Shown: positions 27,286 through 35,870, numbered from the stretch's first letter. The stretch is DNA of 64,000 bases from Chloroflexota bacterium (GCA_016191845.1 JACPVF010000013.1:62001-126000); one strand, 5' to 3'. Notes: generated by a model from the sequence alone, not told the origin. Numbers and translations: made by a program.

Positions 27286-27314
27286 ATTATCTGGATTTAA
27301 GGTAGTGCTGTCAA
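27286..27314 (-). promoter_or_regulatory. Strong sigma70-type promoter of the ECF operon
   Basis: On the minus strand TTGACA (27314-27309) and GATAAT (27291-27286) are separated by exactly 17 bases. The -10 ends six bases before the ATG at 27279. Confidence 0.8.
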
Positions 27315-27341
27315 GGATGGTACCAAAGTCCTATAAACGAA

Positions 27342-27368
27342 ATCAGCGCAGCTTGATGCCGCGCTGAT
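27342..27368 (-). terminator. Terminator of the thioredoxin-like (UxxC) gene
   Basis: The arms 27342-27349 and 27361-27368 pair over 8 bp. Read on the minus strand the stem is followed by TTTCGTTT. Confidence 0.6.
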
Positions 27369-27385
27369 CGACAGAAATCGAGACT

Positions 27386-27931
27386 TTATTTCAAATGTTC
27401 GGCAAAGGCGCTTTCCAGATCCTCTTGCGAGGTAAAACCGATCCATTTTTTCAAGACATTCCCATCCGCGTCCAGCAGGTACAGCTCAGGCTGATAGCGG
27501 AAACCAAGCGCACTCTGGAAAACGTCGGTGCGAGGATCGTCGGCATCGAGATATGAGAATTTGATCTGCCCAAAATATTTTGCCTCGAGCCCATGAACCA
27601 TGGGCGCCATTGCGCGGCAGGTCGTTCAGGTGAAGCGGAAGAACTCGACCAGTTGCAGTCCGCCCGAAGCCAAATTGACGGTGGTGGGGTCCGTCGCCTC
27701 GAGGTTGGGACCACGCGACGTGGCGACTGCCACGGGTGTGGGCGACGCCACTTCCACCTGGACCGTAGGTTGGGTCGCCGTTTCGACGGTCGAGGTGGCG
27801 ACTGGAAGGCTGGGCGCGGTCTCCGTCGGCGCGGGGGAAGCGGGAGCGGAAGGGGCGCAGGCTGCAAGCGTCAAAACGGCGGCCAGGCTGAGGGTCAAGG
27901 ACAGACGGGCAAGGGCTCGGGAACGGGTCAT
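27386..27931 (-). CDS. Candidate selenoprotein: thioredoxin-like lipoprotein with UxxC motif
   Basis: Read through one in-frame TGA (27626-27628) this is a 181-residue exported thioredoxin. Residues 1-25 are a lipoprotein signal ending LTLAAC (acylated Cys25), followed by a Ser/Thr/Pro/Val-rich linker to ~80 and a thioredoxin fold. The TGA is codon 102, at the first Cys of the expected redox pair: LVEFFRFT-U-TTC-RAMAPMVHGLE, so the motif reads UxxC with Cys105 intact. A hairpin with a perfect 7-bp stem and GTT loop (27605-27589) begins 20 bases after the TGA, at the right distance for a bacterial SECIS. The alternative is a point-nonsense pseudogene. AAGGAG precedes the start. Confidence 0.72.
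27589..27605 (-). promoter_or_regulatory. SECIS-like hairpin downstream of the in-frame UGA
   Basis: GCCCATG pairs with CATGGGC around a GTT loop. The loop starts 28 bases after the UGA, inside the 16-37 base window known for bacterial SECIS elements, and G is its first base as in the SelB-binding consensus. Confidence 0.6.
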
Positions 27932-28005
27932 GTCGTCTCCTTTTTATAATTGGTCATCTGATGGGATTATCAACAAAATCCTTACACAAACAAGCCGCGA
28001 GTGTA

Positions 28006-28033
28006 TTGGTTGTTTCACTACAATTGGTATAAT
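28006..28033 (+). promoter_or_regulatory. Promoter upstream of the first aldehyde dehydrogenase
   Basis: TTGGTT (28006-28011) and TATAAT (28028-28033) are spaced by 16 bases. The ATG at 28064 has GGAGAGGA upstream. Confidence 0.65.
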
Positions 28034-28063
28034 TGAGCATATTTCAGCGGAGAGGATGGAGCC

Positions 28064-29488
28064 ATGGAGTATAAACTGTTGATCGACGGCCAGTGGGTGG
28101 ATGCAGGTCCTGCACTTGAGGTGAAGAACAAGTACAACGGAGAGGTGGTTGGCGTGCTGCCCACCGCCCGTAAAGAGGATCTGGATGCTGCCATCGACGC
28201 TGCGGAGCGGGCAGAAGATGTGATGGCAGACATGCCCGCGCACAAACGCGCAGAGATCCTGCTCAAGACCGCAACGCTGCTGCGCGAACGCACCGAAGAC
28301 CTGGCCAAGACCATCGCGGCCGAGGCAGGCAAGGCGCTCAAGTTCGCCCGCGCCGAAGTGGACCGCGCCGCCAGTACCTTCACTATCGCAGGCGAGGAGG
28401 CCAAGCGCCTGCACGGTGAGACCATCCCGCTGGATGCGGTGCCCTCGGGCGAAGGCTATTTCGGCTTCTGGACCCGCCGTCCCGTGGGCGTGATCGCGGC
28501 CGTCAGCCCATTCAATTTCCCGCTCAATCTGGTTGCGCATAAAGTGGCGCCCGCACTGGCCTCGGGTAATACGCTGGTGCTCAAGCCCGCCACCACCACC
28601 CCGCTGGCAGCGGTCAAGCTGTGCCAGATCTTGCAGGAGGCAGGGCTGCCCGCTGGCGCGATCAACCTGGTGGTTGGTTCGGGCGGCACGGTCGGCGAGT
28701 GGCTGATCACCGACCCGCGTGTGGATAAGATCACCTTCACAGGCTCGCCCGAGATCGGCCGTCACATCCTGGCCGTGGCAGGCATCAAGAAGGTCACACT
28801 CGAACTGGGCAATACCTCGCCCGTGGTTGTCGCCCCCGACGCCGACCTGGACTTCGTGGCCAAACGCTGCGCGCTGGGCGCGTTTTATAACTCGGGCCAG
28901 GTGTGCATCTCGGTCCAGCGCATCTACAGCCAGAAACAGGTCTTCGAGCCGTTCGCGGAAAAGTTCGTCAAGGCGACCGACGCGCTGGTGGTGGGTGACC
29001 CGCTCGACGAGCGCGTGGACGTCGGCCCGATGATCGACTCGAAGGAAGTCGACCGTATCGAAGGCTGGGTCAACGAGGCGCAGGGCGCGGGCGCACACGT
29101 GTTAACAGGCGGCAAGCGCGATGGCACCGTCTATTACCCGACCATCCTGACGGGCGTGGAAGCGGACATGAAGGTAGTGGCCGAGGAGGCCTTCGCGCCC
29201 GTGGCGTCTGTGATTTCGAGCGATGACTTCGAGTCCGCACTGAAACAGGCCAACGATACCAAGTTTGGCTTGCAGGTCGGCGTCTTTACCAAGGACGTGG
29301 ACCGCGTGTTCAAGGCCGTCAAGCGCCTGAACTTCGGCGGCGTGATCGTCAACGATACGCCCAACTTCCGTGCCGACCACATGCCCTACGGAGGCAACCG
29401 TCAGAGCGGCCTGGGACGAGAGGGCGTCAAGTTCGCCATGGAAGATATGACCAACATTCAATTGGTCGCCATCCGATTGAATTCATAA
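28064..29488 (+). CDS. NAD(P)-dependent aldehyde dehydrogenase
   Basis: A 474-residue aldehyde dehydrogenase that would oxidise an aldehyde to its acid. The catalytic Glu lies in LELGNTSPVVV and the nucleophilic Cys in NSGQVCISVQRIY, with the oxyanion Asn in SPFNFPLN. The C-terminus has the oligomerisation strand PYGGNRQSGLGREG. It resembles the lactaldehyde/glyceraldehyde-type branch; the substrate cannot be fixed. A second paralogue starts 23 bases later, so the two are in one operon. Confidence 0.9.
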   Translation: MEYKLLIDGQWVDAGPALEVKNKYNGEVVGVLPTARKEDLDAAIDAAERAEDVMADMPAHKRAEILLKTATLLRERTEDLAKTIAAEAGKALKFARAEVDRAASTFTIAGEEAKRLHGETIPLDAVPSGEGYFGFWTRRPVGVIAAVSPFNFPLNLVAHKVAPALASGNTLVLKPATTTPLAAVKLCQILQEAGLPAGAINLVVGSGGTVGEWLITDPRVDKITFTGSPEIGRHILAVAGIKKVTLELGNTSPVVVAPDADLDFVAKRCALGAFYNSGQVCISVQRIYSQKQVFEPFAEKFVKATDALVVGDPLDERVDVGPMIDSKEVDRIEGWVNEAQGAGAHVLTGGKRDGTVYYPTILTGVEADMKVVAEEAFAPVASVISSDDFESALKQANDTKFGLQVGVFTKDVDRVFKAVKRLNFGGVIVNDTPNFRADHMPYGGNRQSGLGREGVKFAMEDMTNIQLVAIRLNS

Positions 29489-29511
29489 CCAAACCAAAGG
29501 AGAGACGTATC

Positions 29512-30951
29512 ATGGAGTACAAGCTTTGGATCGACGGCAAATGGGTGGATAGCCAGGGAGGTGGCACAATTGTCGTTGAAAATCCGTCTACTGGGCGGAA
29601 GATCGCGGAGGTGTTGGACGCCAGCCGCGCAGACGTGGATCGCGCCGTGCAGGCGGCAAAAACTGCCTTTTATGATGGGCGCTGGTCAAAAAAATCCCCT
29701 GGTGAGCGCTCGAAGATCATATGGAAATTGGCAGATCTGATCGAAGCCCACGCAGAAGAACTAGCCAGGATCGAGTCGGAGAACACAGGCAAGCCGTATC
29801 AATTCGTCAGCTTGGGTGGCGACCTGCCTTTCGCAGTAGACAACCTGCGCTTTTTTGCAGGCGCTACGCGCGACACCAGCGGCTCGCATGCGGGCGAGTT
29901 CATGCCCGGCTACACTTCCATGTACCGCCATGAGCCGGTTGGCGTGGTCGGCCAGATTGCACCCTGGAATTATCCGCTGATGATGGCAGCCTGGAAGATC
30001 GGCCCAGCCCTGGCGGCGGGTTGCACCGTCGTCTTGAAGCCCGCCCCTGGCACGCCACTCACCGCCCTGATGTTGGCCGAACTGACCAAAGAAGCGGGCA
30101 TTCCTGATGGTGTGGTCAATATCATCTCAGGCGGCAATGACTCTGGTCAGGCATTGGTCGAGCACCCCGATGTCCGCATGATCAGCCTGACGGGCTCAAC
30201 AGGCACAGGCAAGAAGATCATGAAGACTGCCGCGGATACACTCAAGAGGGTCCACTTGGAATTAGGCGGCAAGGCCCCCTTCATCGTCTTCCAGGATTCG
30301 GACCCTGAGTTGGTTGCCGCCAAAGCGTCTCTGGCCGCCACAATGAACACAGGCCAGGACTGCACCGCCGCCACGCGCATCTACGTGGAAAAGAGCAAGG
30401 CAAAAATTATCCAGGAAGCAGTCGTCGAGGCGATGCGCAATGTCAAGGTTGGACTGCCGTTTGATGAAGGTATACAGATGGGACCGCTCATCTCTGGAAT
30501 CCAGCGCGAACGTGTGGGCGGCTTCGTGGAGCGCGCAAAGGCGCAGGGTGCGAAAATCCTCACGGGCGGCGGTGTTCCCACTGGTCTCGATGCAGGCTAC
30601 TACTTCGAGCCGACCGTCCTCACAGACGTGCAACAAAACTGGGAGATTGTCCAGAATGAGGTCTTCGGTCCCGTGGTCACGGTGCAGGAATTCGAAAATG
30701 AAACAGAAGCTCTGCACCTGGCCAATGACATCCAGTATGGTCTGGCCGCTTCTATCTTCACCAAGGACGTGAGCCGCGCCATGCGTCTGTCTTCGACTCT
30801 GGAGTTTGGCACGGTGTGGATCAATGATCATCTACCGTTGACTTCCGAAACGCCACATGGCGGTTTCAAGCAGTCAGGGTTCGGAAAGGATCTCTCTGCC
30901 GAGGCCATTGGTGACTACCAGGTAACCAAACACGTGATGATCGCTCAATAA
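29512..30951 (+). CDS. Aldehyde dehydrogenase, betaine/aminobutyraldehyde-like
   Basis: A 479-residue aldehyde dehydrogenase. Conserved sites: oxyanion Asn in APWNYPLM, glycine-rich NAD loop SLTGSTGTGKKI, catalytic Glu in LELGGKAPFIV, catalytic Cys in NTGQDCTAATRIYV. The ending HGGFKQSGFGKDLS is that of betaine-aldehyde, gamma-aminobutyraldehyde and related dehydrogenases. Together with the PuuB-like flavoproteins elsewhere in the window it fits polyamine or amine catabolism; this is inference. AAAGGAGAG precedes the start. Confidence 0.9.
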   Translation: MEYKLWIDGKWVDSQGGGTIVVENPSTGRKIAEVLDASRADVDRAVQAAKTAFYDGRWSKKSPGERSKIIWKLADLIEAHAEELARIESENTGKPYQFVSLGGDLPFAVDNLRFFAGATRDTSGSHAGEFMPGYTSMYRHEPVGVVGQIAPWNYPLMMAAWKIGPALAAGCTVVLKPAPGTPLTALMLAELTKEAGIPDGVVNIISGGNDSGQALVEHPDVRMISLTGSTGTGKKIMKTAADTLKRVHLELGGKAPFIVFQDSDPELVAAKASLAATMNTGQDCTAATRIYVEKSKAKIIQEAVVEAMRNVKVGLPFDEGIQMGPLISGIQRERVGGFVERAKAQGAKILTGGGVPTGLDAGYYFEPTVLTDVQQNWEIVQNEVFGPVVTVQEFENETEALHLANDIQYGLAASIFTKDVSRAMRLSSTLEFGTVWINDHLPLTSETPHGGFKQSGFGKDLSAEAIGDYQVTKHVMIAQ

Positions 30952-31005
30952 AACATTCAAGTCCTGGGGTGGAGGCTTTCATCTCCATCCTAGGACATTC
31001 CTCAC

Positions 31006-31034
31006 TTGCAAGCCGACCTTTTCCGCACGATACT
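31006..31034 (+). promoter_or_regulatory. Promoter of the GntR-type regulator, leaderless
   Basis: TTGCAA (31006-31011) and GATACT (31029-31034) are 17 bases apart. Only six bases separate the -10 from the ATG, and no ribosome-binding site is present. Confidence 0.7.
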
Positions 31035-31040
31035 TGAGCC

Positions 31041-32135
31041 ATGGACCCAACTCACATCTACCAACAGGTTGTTGAGTCGATCCGCGATGACATCCTCGCA
31101 GGGAAATTGACTGCGGGAGAGTCTTTGCCGTCCATGCGACAGATGACAAAAAAGTGGCAATGCACCACCGGCACAATTATGCGCGCCTATCAGGAATTGG
31201 CGCGGCAGGGGTTGGTGATCAGCCATGTAGGTAAGGGCACGAAGGTAGCCAATGGAGGCCAGACGAAAGGTCAGCCCTCCCTGCGGAAGGCCTCATTATT
31301 CAATAGGTCGGAAGCATTCCTTCTGGAGGCCATGACAGCGGGCTACTCTCCTGATGAGATCGAGCAGTCCGTGCAAGCAGCACTCGACCATTGGCGAGCC
31401 TACTCCAGCCAGGCAGAGGAGGCCCCACCTTCTATCCTGCGGTTTATTGGTAGCCACGACCCGTCTCTGGCAGAGATTGCGGCCCAGTACCACAAAATGA
31501 ACCCCAATTTCACACTGCAACTGACATTCACAGGCAGCCTAGGCGGATTAATCGCATTGGTTGAGAAGAAAGCCGATCTGGCGGGTTCCCACCTATGGGA
31601 TGAGTTCACTGACACCTACAATGAAGCGTTTGTTCGCAGACTGTTACCAGGACAAAAAGTTGCCTTGCTCACACTGGCGCACCGTCGGGTGGGGCTCATT
31701 ACTCCGCGCGGGAATCCGTACGCAGTTCGAGATTTGGCTGATCTATCTCGGCGAGGAGTCCGCTTCGTGAACCGTCAGTCTGGCTCAGGAACGCGTGTCT
31801 GGCTGGATGCCCAACTCCGTCGTGCGGGCATCGCCCCAGCCGAGATTGTCGGGTACCAGGATGAAAGGATGACCCACTTCGAGGTGGCTCGTGCTATCAG
31901 CAAAGATCAGGCAAACGCAGGCCTTGGTGTGGAGACCGCCGCCCTGTCCTTCGACCTGGATTTTCATTTTCTAACCCTAGAAAAGTATGATCTGGTCATT
32001 CCTGCCAAGTGCTGGGAGCATGAAGCGATCCAGGCCCTGAGAGACTGGCTTCAGACTCAGGAGTTCAAATCGATGATGGAACAGCTTGGTGGATATGACA
32101 CCACACATAGCGGGACCCTGACCTGGGTCCAGTAA
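31041..32135 (+). CDS. GntR-type regulator with periplasmic-binding-like sensor domain
   Basis: A 364-residue one-component regulator. Residues ~1-75 form a GntR winged helix (VESIRDDILAGKLTAGESLPSMRQMT, then TTGTIMRAYQELARQGLVI). After a linker and helices to ~135, residues ~140-340 form a type 2 periplasmic-binding fold of the PBP-like group (PF12727) used as a ligand sensor, with RFVNRQSGSGTRVWLDAQLR as its clearest motif. Known relatives of this domain bind molybdate or small oxyanions, but the ligand here is unknown. It lies between aldehyde dehydrogenase genes and probably controls one or more of them. Confidence 0.82.
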   Translation: MDPTHIYQQVVESIRDDILAGKLTAGESLPSMRQMTKKWQCTTGTIMRAYQELARQGLVISHVGKGTKVANGGQTKGQPSLRKASLFNRSEAFLLEAMTAGYSPDEIEQSVQAALDHWRAYSSQAEEAPPSILRFIGSHDPSLAEIAAQYHKMNPNFTLQLTFTGSLGGLIALVEKKADLAGSHLWDEFTDTYNEAFVRRLLPGQKVALLTLAHRRVGLITPRGNPYAVRDLADLSRRGVRFVNRQSGSGTRVWLDAQLRRAGIAPAEIVGYQDERMTHFEVARAISKDQANAGLGVETAALSFDLDFHFLTLEKYDLVIPAKCWEHEAIQALRDWLQTQEFKSMMEQLGGYDTTHSGTLTWVQ

Positions 32136-32165
32136 AGAGAGATGTCGGTCAAGCTGAATACTACT

Positions 32166-32215
32166 TTGACGCTCCTTCCAACCTACGCTATACTAGATTT
32201 GTCTGAAAAATCTAT
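32166..32215 (+). promoter_or_regulatory. Promoter with overlapping inverted repeat before the third aldehyde dehydrogenase
   Basis: TTGACG (32166-32171) and TATACT (32189-32194) are 17 bases apart. The inverted repeat TAGATTT (32195-32201) / AAATCTA (32209-32215) covers the expected transcription start and could be a repressor site, possibly for the adjacent GntR-type protein. Confidence 0.7.
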
Positions 32216-32257
32216 ATAGACTATTTCATGTTCGATACCCTAACAAGGAGGCACGGA

Positions 32258-33832
32258 ATGTCTGATTTCAAGTTGACGTACGCAACCATGTTCAACCCGC
32301 CCGAGGAACTGCACAAGGGCTTCGATGCGGCAGTTGCCAAACTGAAGCAGAACATGGGCAAGGAATACGGCCTGATCATCAATAACAAGGATGTCTTCGC
32401 CGATGAGAAGTTCGACGACTTCTCACCCGTCAACACCGAGTGGAAACTGGCGACCATGCAAAAAGGCAACGCCACGCACGCCCAGGCAGCCATGGCAGCC
32501 GCCCGCAAAGCCTTCCCTGGCTGGAGCCACACTCCCTGGCAGGAGCGCGTCAAGCTGCTCCGCAAAGCCGCAGCGTTGATCGAAGAGCGCATCTTCGATC
32601 TCGGCGCAGCCATGGCCCTTGAAGTAGGCAAGAACCGCATGGAGTCCCTCGGCGACGTGCAGGAAACCGCCGACCTCATCTACTACTCGTGCTATCAGAT
32701 GGAGTTGAACAACGGTTACGTGAAGGAAATGGGCAAGGATCCGCTGGTGGGCTACGACTCCACCAACATTTCGGTCCTGCGCCCCTATGGCGTGTGGCTG
32801 GTGGTCTCTCCTTACAACTTCCCCTTTGCGTTGACGGGCGGCCCCTCGGGCGCGGCCCTGGTGGCGGGCAACACCCTTGTCATCAAGCCTGCCTCCGACA
32901 CCCCTTGGATCGTGCGCCTGCTGGCCGACTGCTTCCGCGACGCGGGCCTGCCCGAAGGCGTGGTCAACTTCGTGACGGGACCTGGATCCACCCTCGGCCA
33001 GGCGCTGGTCGACAGCCCCGAGGTGGACGGCGTCACCTTCACGGGCTCCTTCGATGTGGGCATGCGCATGTTCCAGGATTTCGGCAAGCGCGACTACGTG
33101 CGGCCGATCATCCTCGAGTTGGGCGGCAAGAACCCAGCCATCGTCTCACGCCACGCGGACCTCGAACGCGCCACCATTGGTATCGTCCGCTCGGCCTTCG
33201 GCCTGCAGGGACAGAAGTGCTCGGCGGCCTCCCGCGTGATCGTGGAAGAACCCGTCTATGACGAACTGGTTGCCCGCCTCAAGGATGCCACCGAGAAACT
33301 CGTTATGGGCGATCCCACTGACCGCGCCACCTACATTGGCCCCGTGGTCAGCAAGAGCTCCTACAAGGACTTCAAAGATTTCTGCGAGGAACTTTCGCAG
33401 GGGGGCGGCAAGTTCCTGACGGGCGGCAGGGTCCGCACCGATGGCGACTTCGCCAAGGGCTATTTCTGCGAGTCGACCTTCGTCACAGACCTGCCCTTCA
33501 GCCATCGCCTCTGGCAGTATGAGATGTTCCTGCCCATCACCACCATCGGTAAGGTCAAGAACCTCGACGAGGCCATGCAGATCGGCAACAACGTCAACTA
33601 CGGCCTGACGGCTGGCTTCTACGGCAGCGAGGAAGAGGTCGACTGGTTCTTCGACAAGATCGAAGCGGGCGTGACTTATGCCAACCGCCCACAGGGCGCC
33701 ACCACAGGCGCGTGGCCTGGCTTCCAGCCGTTCGGCGGATGGAAAGGCTCGGGTTCTTCGGGCAAGAACGCAGGTGGCCACTACTACCTGCCGCTCTACA
33801 TGCACGAGCAGATCCGCACCCGTATCAAATAA
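32258..33832 (+). CDS. Aldehyde dehydrogenase, 1-pyrroline-5-carboxylate dehydrogenase-like
   Basis: A 524-residue aldehyde dehydrogenase of the longer P5C dehydrogenase (PruA-like) branch, which makes glutamate from glutamate semialdehyde in proline breakdown. The NAD loop TFTGSFDVG, catalytic Glu in LELGGKNPAIV and catalytic Cys in GLQGQKCSAASRVIV match that branch, as does the ending FGGWKGSGSSGKNAGG. The start at 32258 follows AAGGAGG; an ATG at 32228 in frame is less likely. No proline dehydrogenase is in the window, so the pathway role is inference. Confidence 0.88.
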   Translation: MSDFKLTYATMFNPPEELHKGFDAAVAKLKQNMGKEYGLIINNKDVFADEKFDDFSPVNTEWKLATMQKGNATHAQAAMAAARKAFPGWSHTPWQERVKLLRKAAALIEERIFDLGAAMALEVGKNRMESLGDVQETADLIYYSCYQMELNNGYVKEMGKDPLVGYDSTNISVLRPYGVWLVVSPYNFPFALTGGPSGAALVAGNTLVIKPASDTPWIVRLLADCFRDAGLPEGVVNFVTGPGSTLGQALVDSPEVDGVTFTGSFDVGMRMFQDFGKRDYVRPIILELGGKNPAIVSRHADLERATIGIVRSAFGLQGQKCSAASRVIVEEPVYDELVARLKDATEKLVMGDPTDRATYIGPVVSKSSYKDFKDFCEELSQGGGKFLTGGRVRTDGDFAKGYFCESTFVTDLPFSHRLWQYEMFLPITTIGKVKNLDEAMQIGNNVNYGLTAGFYGSEEEVDWFFDKIEAGVTYANRPQGATTGAWPGFQPFGGWKGSGSSGKNAGGHYYLPLYMHEQIRTRIK

Positions 33833-33847
33833 TCTCACGTTGCGACC

Positions 33848-33882
33848 ATGCCCCTTCCCCGCCTCGGGAAGGGGCATTTTTT
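33848..33882 (+). terminator. Intrinsic terminator after the P5C dehydrogenase-like gene
   Basis: A 12-bp stem (33848-33859 with 33866-33877) is followed by six T residues. Confidence 0.85.
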
Positions 33883-33898
33883 CGGCTACAATTGCGCC

Positions 33899-34660
33899 AT
33901 GCCCTGGGACCCTGACCGCTACCATCAATTTCAAAGCCAACGCAGCGCTCCCTTCGAGGACTTGCTGGCGCTGGTGAAGGTGCGCCCCAGTTTGCGGGCT
34001 GTGGACCTCGGCTGCGGGACAGGCGAACTCACCCGCCGTTTGGCCGATGTCCTACCCAAAAGTGATGTGCTTGGCCTCGATAATTCCGCCGAAATGCTGG
34101 ATCGTGCCGCCCAATACGTCCGCCCTGGCCTGCGCTTCGAGAGAGGCGACCAGGCCGACCTGACAGGGTCCTTCGACCTGATCTTCAGCAACGCGGCCCT
34201 GCAATGGTCCGAAGATCATCCCGCCTTGATTTCGCACTTGTACGGATGTCTGACCTCGGGCGGACAACTGGCGGTTCAAGTCCCGTCGAATCACATGCAT
34301 ATTTCGCACCGCATTATCCGGGAAGTGGCAGCCCAGGACCCATTCCGCACTGCATTGAACGGTTTCATCCGCCAGGCGCCTGTTCTGCTCATCGAGGATT
34401 ATGCACGTTTGCTTTTCGAATTGGGTGCACAAGAGATCATTGTTTTTGAGAAAGTGTACCCACATGTCCTTGAAGACTCTGATGCGGTGGTGGACTGGAT
34501 CTCGGGTACGGCCCTGGTCCCCTATTTCGAACGACTGGACGAAACCACAAAGCAAACCTTCACGCACGCAATTCGTGTCCGCATGAAAGAAGAACTCCCC
34601 ACCCAGCCTGTTTTTTATCCGTTCAAGCGGACCTTGTTCTCAGCGGTCAAACCCCTATGA
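33899..34660 (+). CDS. SAM-dependent methyltransferase, trans-aconitate methyltransferase-like
   Basis: A 253-residue class I methyltransferase. It begins MPWDPDRYHQFQSQR, the N-terminal signature of the Tam family, followed by motif I VDLGCGTGELTRRLAD and motif II LGLDNSAEML. Tam methylates trans-aconitate, a by-product of the citrate cycle. The ATG at 33899 is six bases after TACAAT with no ribosome-binding site, so a leaderless start is likely. Its stop overlaps the next start (ATGA). Confidence 0.85.
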   Translation: MPWDPDRYHQFQSQRSAPFEDLLALVKVRPSLRAVDLGCGTGELTRRLADVLPKSDVLGLDNSAEMLDRAAQYVRPGLRFERGDQADLTGSFDLIFSNAALQWSEDHPALISHLYGCLTSGGQLAVQVPSNHMHISHRIIREVAAQDPFRTALNGFIRQAPVLLIEDYARLLFELGAQEIIVFEKVYPHVLEDSDAVVDWISGTALVPYFERLDETTKQTFTHAIRVRMKEELPTQPVFYPFKRTLFSAVKPL

Positions 34661-34947
34661 GCGAAGACGAAGACCTGCTCGTACGCATTGGCACTTTTTT
34701 CATGCTGGTCGGTTTCGTTATCTTCGTCATGTTTGTCGCATCCGACCTTGCCTCGAAGCATAGCGCGGATATACGGGCTGATTTCGATTACCTCTTCATC
34801 GCCATTCTGGCTATCGGCGGTGGCTGGCTATTGCGCCGCCGTAAACCGCCGCGACCCTCGGCGGGACGTTTCGGCATGATTAGCAAAATGCGTACAGACG
34901 CAAAGAAACGCAAGGAAGACCAACAAAAAGCGAAAGCGAAAAAATAG
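34657..34947 (+). CDS. Small membrane protein, hypothetical
   Basis: A 96-residue protein with two hydrophobic helices (about residues 10-29 and 42-56) and a very basic tail rich in Lys and Arg (MRTDAKKRKEDQQKAKAKK). No family recognised. It is coupled to the methyltransferase by a four-base overlap and ends three bases before the CoA-transferase gene. Confidence 0.65.
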   Translation: MSEDEDLLVRIGTFFMLVGFVIFVMFVASDLASKHSADIRADFDYLFIAILAIGGGWLLRRRKPPRPSAGRFGMISKMRTDAKKRKEDQQKAKAKK

Positions 34948-34950
34948 GAT

Positions 34951-35853
34951 ATGTCCAAACTTGTCACTCTGCAAGAAGTCATCTCGGAATACGTTCACGA
35001 TGGGGATGTTGTCTATGCGGCGGGATTCACCCACCTGATCCCCTTCGCCGCGGGACATGAGATCATTCGCCAAAAGAAGCGCGACTTGACGCTGGCTCGC
35101 GCCACCCCCGACCTGATCTACGACCAGATGGTGGCCGCGGGCTGCGCCCGCAAGGTCATCTTCTCGTACATGGGAAATCCTGGTGTAGGCTCCCTGCGCC
35201 TCGTGCGCAGTGCACTGGAGAAGGGTCAGCTCGAATGGGAGGAATATTCTCACTTTGGCATGATCACCCGTCTGCAGGCGGGCGCCTCGGGCCTGCCCTT
35301 CCTGCCCATGAACCAGACGGGCGCAGAATCTCTCGAAAAGGCCAACCCGCTCATCAAACGCATCCCCGACCCCTACGGTGGAAAGGATGTGATCGTGGTC
35401 CCCGCCCTCAACCCAGACGTGGCCATCGTCCATGTGCAGCGCGCCGATGAACAGGGCAATGCTCATCTATGGGGCATCATCGGCGAACAAAAAGAAGCCG
35501 CCTTCGCTGCGAAGCGCGTCATCCTCACCGCCGAAGAGATCGTCGACTCATCCGTCATTCGCTCGGACCCGAATCGCACGATGATCCCTGGCATCATCGT
35601 GGACGCCGTCTGTCATGTGCCGTACGCTTGCCACCCTTCGTACGCGCAGGGTTACTATGACCGCGACAACGAGTTCTACCTCCAATGGGACAAGGTCAGC
35701 GAATCGGCTGAAGCCACGCAAAAATATCTCGAAGAGTGGGTCTACGATGTAAAGGACCGTAACGAATATTGGGAGAAGCTTGGCGCTGAAACCCACAAGC
35801 GCCTCGAAGTCAAAGCGCAGATGAGTGAGCCGATCAACTACGGGCAATACTAG
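34951..35853 (+). CDS. Class I CoA-transferase, alpha subunit (glutaconate CoA-transferase-like)
   Basis: A 300-residue alpha subunit of a family I CoA-transferase. The glycine-rich start (VYAAGFTHLIPFAAGHEI), the GNPGVGSLRLVR segment and DVAIVHVQRADEQGN are typical of GctA-like chains. The beta subunit lies at 36710, separated by a hydrolase gene. Such enzymes move CoA between carboxylic acids; some relatives (IpdAB) are hydrolases on ring-cleavage CoA esters. Which reaction applies is not decided by sequence alone. Confidence 0.85.
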   Translation: MSKLVTLQEVISEYVHDGDVVYAAGFTHLIPFAAGHEIIRQKKRDLTLARATPDLIYDQMVAAGCARKVIFSYMGNPGVGSLRLVRSALEKGQLEWEEYSHFGMITRLQAGASGLPFLPMNQTGAESLEKANPLIKRIPDPYGGKDVIVVPALNPDVAIVHVQRADEQGNAHLWGIIGEQKEAAFAAKRVILTAEEIVDSSVIRSDPNRTMIPGIIVDAVCHVPYACHPSYAQGYYDRDNEFYLQWDKVSESAEATQKYLEEWVYDVKDRNEYWEKLGAETHKRLEVKAQMSEPINYGQY

Positions 35854-35870
35854 TCCGCAAATTTGCGCGA

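Noticed and set aside
27189-27340. Riboswitch (for example TPP or cobalamin) before the ECF operon
   Set aside because: No THI-box, cobalamin box or other recognisable aptamer element is seen. Promoter plus short ORF occupies the leader.
27626-27931. Two separate genes or a frameshifted pseudogene at the thioredoxin locus
   Set aside because: Both halves are in the same frame and split only by one TGA at the catalytic Cys codon, with no shift in frame, and the second half has no ribosome-binding site. A Sec codon explains this better, although a nonsense mutation is not excluded.
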